A stretch of DNA of 64,000 nt from Latrodectus hesperus (lineage: Eukaryota; Arthropoda; Arachnida; Araneae; Theridiidae): positions 73,449,487 through 73,513,486 of the forward strand of contig CM075851.1 of NCBI GenBank assembly GCA_037975125.1, written 5' to 3'. The translations under genes and the position numbers were made by a program. Below, piece after piece: positions 55,301-61,300 of the stretch (positions are counted from its first letter, which is position 1; every line of letters begins with the position of its first letter). A model generated the notes under the pieces. The model was not told where the DNA came from. It ran no database searches and was given only the letters and a program-made list of their open reading frames with translations.

Positions 55301-58300
55301 AAATTTATTAGTTTTAATGTGAGTCACTCTCAAAAGTTGAGAGAACTTATAATAATTTAAATTAGCAGGAATATAGATTCTACATCTTAAATATTATATG
55401 TTTTAAATATGAGAAATAATTTAAAATTTTTCGATACAAGCAGACGAGAAGAAATAGAAAAAATATTTAAAATTAGCAATTAGAAATTGAGTCCCTTCTA
55501 ATATTACTATATTCAGATAGTTAATAGAATTTTGAGGGATCACAATTCTCTTCAGGATGAAGAATATAAAATTAGTCATGAAGAACTGCATATATGAAAA
55601 ATAATTTGCCATTAAGTTACCCATAACTTAAAAAAAAAGAAAAGAAAATGCCGGAGTTGATAAAGAATTGTTGTTACTTTCAGATAATGCAAATATTTCT
55701 AAAATCATAATTGACAAAATGTAAATGCCATTTCTTTATCATCTAATATATCAAGAAAGTAGATATGGATCCTTGTAGAAAATATTACAATAGTGAAATG
55801 ACAACATACCATAAATACAGTAATACATTTCTTACTTTTCTGCAGAAATATAAAGCTGATCAAAGCCATTATATATAAGCTGAAAGAACAGACTAACTGT
55901 TAAATAACTATATATCTTTCAGATATTTAAGATAGCAAGAAAAGTTAAAAGATTCATGTTCCATAGCGATAATGCAGCTTCTTGTTCAACAAGATAGAAA
56001 GTCAAAATTCTTGAACAAAAACAAATTAAAGTGATAGAATATCTATCTTATTCACTTGTTCATGTGATGTAATTGTCTTCAGATTTTAAATTAAAAAATA
56101 AAAAGAATTAGCATCATAACTTCCATGTTTAGAATGAAATTCATAGGGCTGTGAATAGATTTTTTCATTGATTCTAAGAAATGAGTAGCTAGAAGCATTT
56201 ACTCTTCAAAACATTCACTCATTGAGATGCATTAATATTGGCAACGACTATTTTAAGCAATGTTAAAACTTTGTAGGATATAACTTTAAAAACTTAGGAG
56301 TACTTCTAAAATTTAATTGTGAGTTTCATATCAAAATATTTTTAAGGAATTTTAAAGACTGAGATTTTATTACAGCTAAGAAAGATGTTAACTTTTTATT
56401 ACTTAATCTTTTACATGTTATTTTGGCAGAAAATCTTTAAGGCTCTCAGAAATCACTTTACATTCCTTGATACTAAAAATTTTAGTATCTATCCTGTTTA
56501 TTTACTTTAAATATGCCTTTTTCAACTAAATTTAATATTAACAGCAGTTCATATTTCTTTAACATTTATTATAAACATAAATTTCTAAGCAAAAATTTCA
56601 GAAAAAATATTTTAGTCTATTGTGGTTACCAAAATAAAGAATTTTAGTTTAACTATTTATCAATGTAATAGATTTCACAATAAATTAAGTAGGAATGAAT
56701 TAAAATTAAAACTTGATATCACATTCACCTTAGATCAGCTTATTCAGTATAAAATGTTTTGTTCAATAATTTGATATTATATTAAAATGCTGTTTTACTA
56801 TAAATTTTATACTGTTTTGTAATTGAAAAATAATTTCAAAAATTTCAAATTTATTAGTATTTCAACTATATTTTTTTATTGAAACAAGTTTTTAAACTCA
56901 TTTTTTCTATTGAGATAATAAGCTAAAGAAAAAGATAAATGTAGGTGTTTAGTAGTTTAATTTAATAGTAAAATTCACCCAAACAAAATCAGTCAAATTG
57001 AGTCTAATTTTGAAATTAACAATAAATTTTTAGCATTTGAATATTATATTTTAGTTCTTTCTAGTTCTTTTATGAGTATGAGCCATGGCTGTGCACATAA
57101 AACTAAGGAAAGTTGTCTGAGGTACCCTGTGCTTCTCTGAAGGTCAGAGAGCAGGTTATAACATTCATCTTTTTATAGCTCCTTGTGTGGACATGAAGAA
57201 ATGACTGGTGACCCCCTCTACTCTTGTCCAGGACTTAGTGATGTAGAAAATGACTTTTTGTTTTATTCTAGAGTGTAATGGGCTGCTCGACATAGACTAA
57301 TGGTTGAAAAAGCAAGGTAGGGCGACGGATAAAAATAAAAAATTTTTAATCACCATATCAAAAACAATTCTTGGCTTTGTAACTTGAATTAATTTCTTTC
57401 AGATTATTTTTGGTGGTAAGGGGAGATAATGCAATGCAGATAGAAAAACTAATAGGAAAAAATTTTGTTTTGAAGTGCGTGGAAACAATAAATTAAGACA
57501 TGTACCAATTAGTAATAAAGGCAGATTATTTTTTTTATATTCTTTATTTTTTTTAAATAGAATTTATGTATAACTTTTTTTAAAATTTTTTTAAACAAAG
57601 CAACCTCCTTTCAATGCTTATAAATATATTAGAAAGTATTACATGTAACAATTATAAAATTTTTCAAGATTACAAAATTTTGAAAAAACTTTTTTACATT
57701 TTAAAAATACATGGTAATTTATTTTATTAATTAAAGATATTAAATAAGATGCAGACTATGAAAATGTTTAATAATGAAATTTCATTTCAAATACTTGAAA
57801 CTACAAAAACAAACCTTAGTTTGTTTAGATGAGGTAAACTTTTATATACAAAAATTATTAATCATGAATAAAGTTAAAAATTACAAGAGTTAGAGAAAAA
57901 ATGTATGTCAGACACTGAGCTTTTTGTGATTTATTGCTCACTTTATAATCTACATAAAAATATAAACAAATTTAACATGTGAATTAAATATTTTTAAATG
58001 ATGGTTTGGTTTTGTAGTGCAAGTCCAAAAAAGACAAGCTGCGTTAATTTTTTTAAAAGAATATTAATATCAAACTAAAAAAACATGCATATTATGTACA
58101 ATACTACAAAAAAATTGGTAGTTTTGCAAAAAGTAAAACATATAAATAATAGACACATGTAAAATAAAAGATTATAATTCCATTACACCCTTCCCCAATT
58201 GAACAAAGAAAAGTAATAAACTTAAGCACTTAAATAACTTTTCTCAATATATGTTAATTAGTTTATAAAATGTAAATAAAATGCTTGTACTGTTTTTAGT

Positions 58301-61300
58301 ATAGTAGAACTCCAATTATTTGAACTTCATCTGCTTAAATTCCTTCAGAATTTCCAAAAAATAAATTAAACTTAAATAAAAAATAAGAAAAAGGAAAAAG
58401 TTTAAGAAAAGGAAAGGTGAGAGAATGGAGAAAGAATTATGTGTCATTTGAGAAATTTTGAAAATTTTTTTTGGAAAATTCCTAGATGTTCAGAAATTAG
58501 TGCTGAAGATGTAAGAGGTTGGATCATGAGTCAGACACTATTTCAAATTGTAAATGATGGTCAACTTATTGAAAGTGTTGAGGAAGAAGATGACCTTAAC
58601 TTCTAAATTAGAATAGACACAGGGCCATCAGCTACTGAAATGTTTGCTGGCTTTGAAGGAACACCAGCAAGAATATGATCACATGCAAATTTTCACTATC
58701 GAGCAAATGCCTGACTTAGCTGCCCAAAAATGGATAAAGGCAATGAAATAATTTATTCAGACCAAGATGTTCAACACAAGCAAATGATTTTCACTTGCAG
58801 TACTGTGCATACATATATTAATGTACAGCACTATAAGTACCTTAATATATAAAAATGTTACTTGTTTTATAAAATTCTTTTTCTTTAATGCTTTTCTCCA
58901 GTTTTCAGTATACAATAGTTAATATGGGCCTATTTTTCAAAAAATCCAATTAACTGGATTTTTGACTATCCACATGAGTTCCAGTCCTAATTGATTAGGA
59001 TAATTGGAGTTCCACTGTATTATCTAAAACTGTACTTTTAAAAACAACAGACAATGCTAATATTTACAACAGTAATAGAGATTTTTTTCTTTTTCATTAT
59101 GATGATTATTTTTCAGGGGTATAATAGAATTGTACAAATTAAAGTAATTTTTTTGAGTACACTGAACAATTGAACAAAACAGAGAAAAATCAGAAATATT
59201 ACAAATAAGAAGTCACATAACATAAGATAAAGTGACCTGCTTACAGCAAAAGTTTTGATGAATTAATTTATCATATACAATAAAAAGATAAAATACTATT
59301 GCACAAAAGAATGAAATGTCTATAGATTAATAACCAGAAACATAGGTAGGAAGATATTCATAGAATCTATTTCCCAAGTATTTGATTTAACACTAATTAA
59401 ACTACTCAGCAAAGGTAAATCATAATTTCACCAAAAAAATTGGGGACATATGCTTAAGGGAAATAATGATCTTAAGATCAATGCATTGTTAGTATATTCA
59501 GATAAAATATGTATTAATTATAATAACTAATATAATATTTAAAACAAATATATATCAAATGCTAGGATAAAAATTTACTTTGTACTAACAAGAAAATGTT
59601 ATTTCTCATTATTTTAACAGTTTAATCTTGTTCTTTATAATAATGAAATTGCAAACTTAAGGCACATTTTAGAACTCAATTCATGTAAAAACATAAAGTG
59701 GCAGATTTATTTGTTATTGACTTATTCATGACTAATATAATACAGAATTTATATAACACTTAATATTTATCTACTGTAAATTTAATCTAAAAAATAAATA
59801 AAATTCACATATAAAATTTGTATTCAATTAAGATTAGGAGATATTCTAGCTTTCGCTCCATAAATTTATTGTATCAGAATTATTGGAAGACTATTTTTAT
59901 GTATAAATGACAAATAAAATATAGTTTTAACAAAATAAAATGTTTTGAGTTTCATTCAACTTTATATAATAAATATATCCATAATGATAGTTGATATGCA
60001 TAAGATGTTAATAGGTTATTAAATTTGAACTTGGTTGTACAAGTACAGTTAAAATCCAGTTAATAAAATGTTATTAATAATATAGTGATGGATATTTAAT
60101 TCAGATTGCAAATTAGACTTAATTTATGGAATACTATTGATATTAGATTCTAAATTTTTTTATATAAGACTGATATAAATAATGAGTTCTTCACAAGTAT
60201 AATAAATAGTAAAGATAAAAAAATAAATGTATTTAAATCTTAGTTGTGTTCACATTGTTAAAAACATTCTAACCTTCAATATTTAATAAATTTAACTTCA
60301 CTACAATTGAGGGAACACCTGAAATTTAGTTCTGGGAATTTGGAAATTTGCTGCTATTAAGTAAAAAAAATTCTGTAGTGTTCTTTACTGTTTCATAGAT
60401 AAAAAATTGTTAATAATAAATGAATAAAAAGTAAAAAATGGCAAACGAATATAAAATAAATGGAAATTAACAACACATTTAAATATATAAAAAATAAAAG
60501 TACCACTTATAAAATTAAAATAAATTTGATTAATTATTTATGCAAATTTCAGAAAAATTCAAATTTTAATCTAGAAGAATTTAGTTTCTTTAAAATTTGG
60601 ATATTAGACGATTCAGGATATCGTAAAAATAAGTATTTTTGTCCTAAATCATATAATATTCAAATCTGCTGAATAACAGACTTCTAAATTAAAAGAAATG
60701 TTATAATAGTTTTTACACTAAAATTTTATTTGTTTATGATTTTTAATGTACCAAATAATTATCTAATTTTGATTTCATCATTGATTTGATATTTTTACTA
60801 TCAATTGTATGCCCAAACATAGCTTTTTGTTAACAAGTACAAAATAATAGCAAAAAAAATTATATTTTTTTCCCAAAATTTTCTTCAGAATTCTGTAATA
60901 TTAAAACCACATTAAAGTAAAATTGATAAAATTATTCACTGTTTCCATTTATAAAATTTTTGTTAAGTCAGAATTGAAATATATTTTGGTCTCTGTATCA
61001 TAAATAACTTTCACAGCTTAGGAAAAATAAAAAAAGAAATAAATTAATAATATCAGTAGTTATTAAATATGGAAATGATAACATAGAAGATAATTTTATG
61101 TCATTTGGAAACCACAATAAATATGTCAATGAAAAATATTGGCCATATAATTGATACAAATAACTATAAAACTTGAAATTTATAAATTTAAGTAAAATGA
61201 CCTCCTCAAAGTATATTAAACTACAAGAATTGATTTTATTTTTAATATAGAAATAAAAATTGCAATATCCTGATAAATAATTCTAATATCAGCAAAAATC

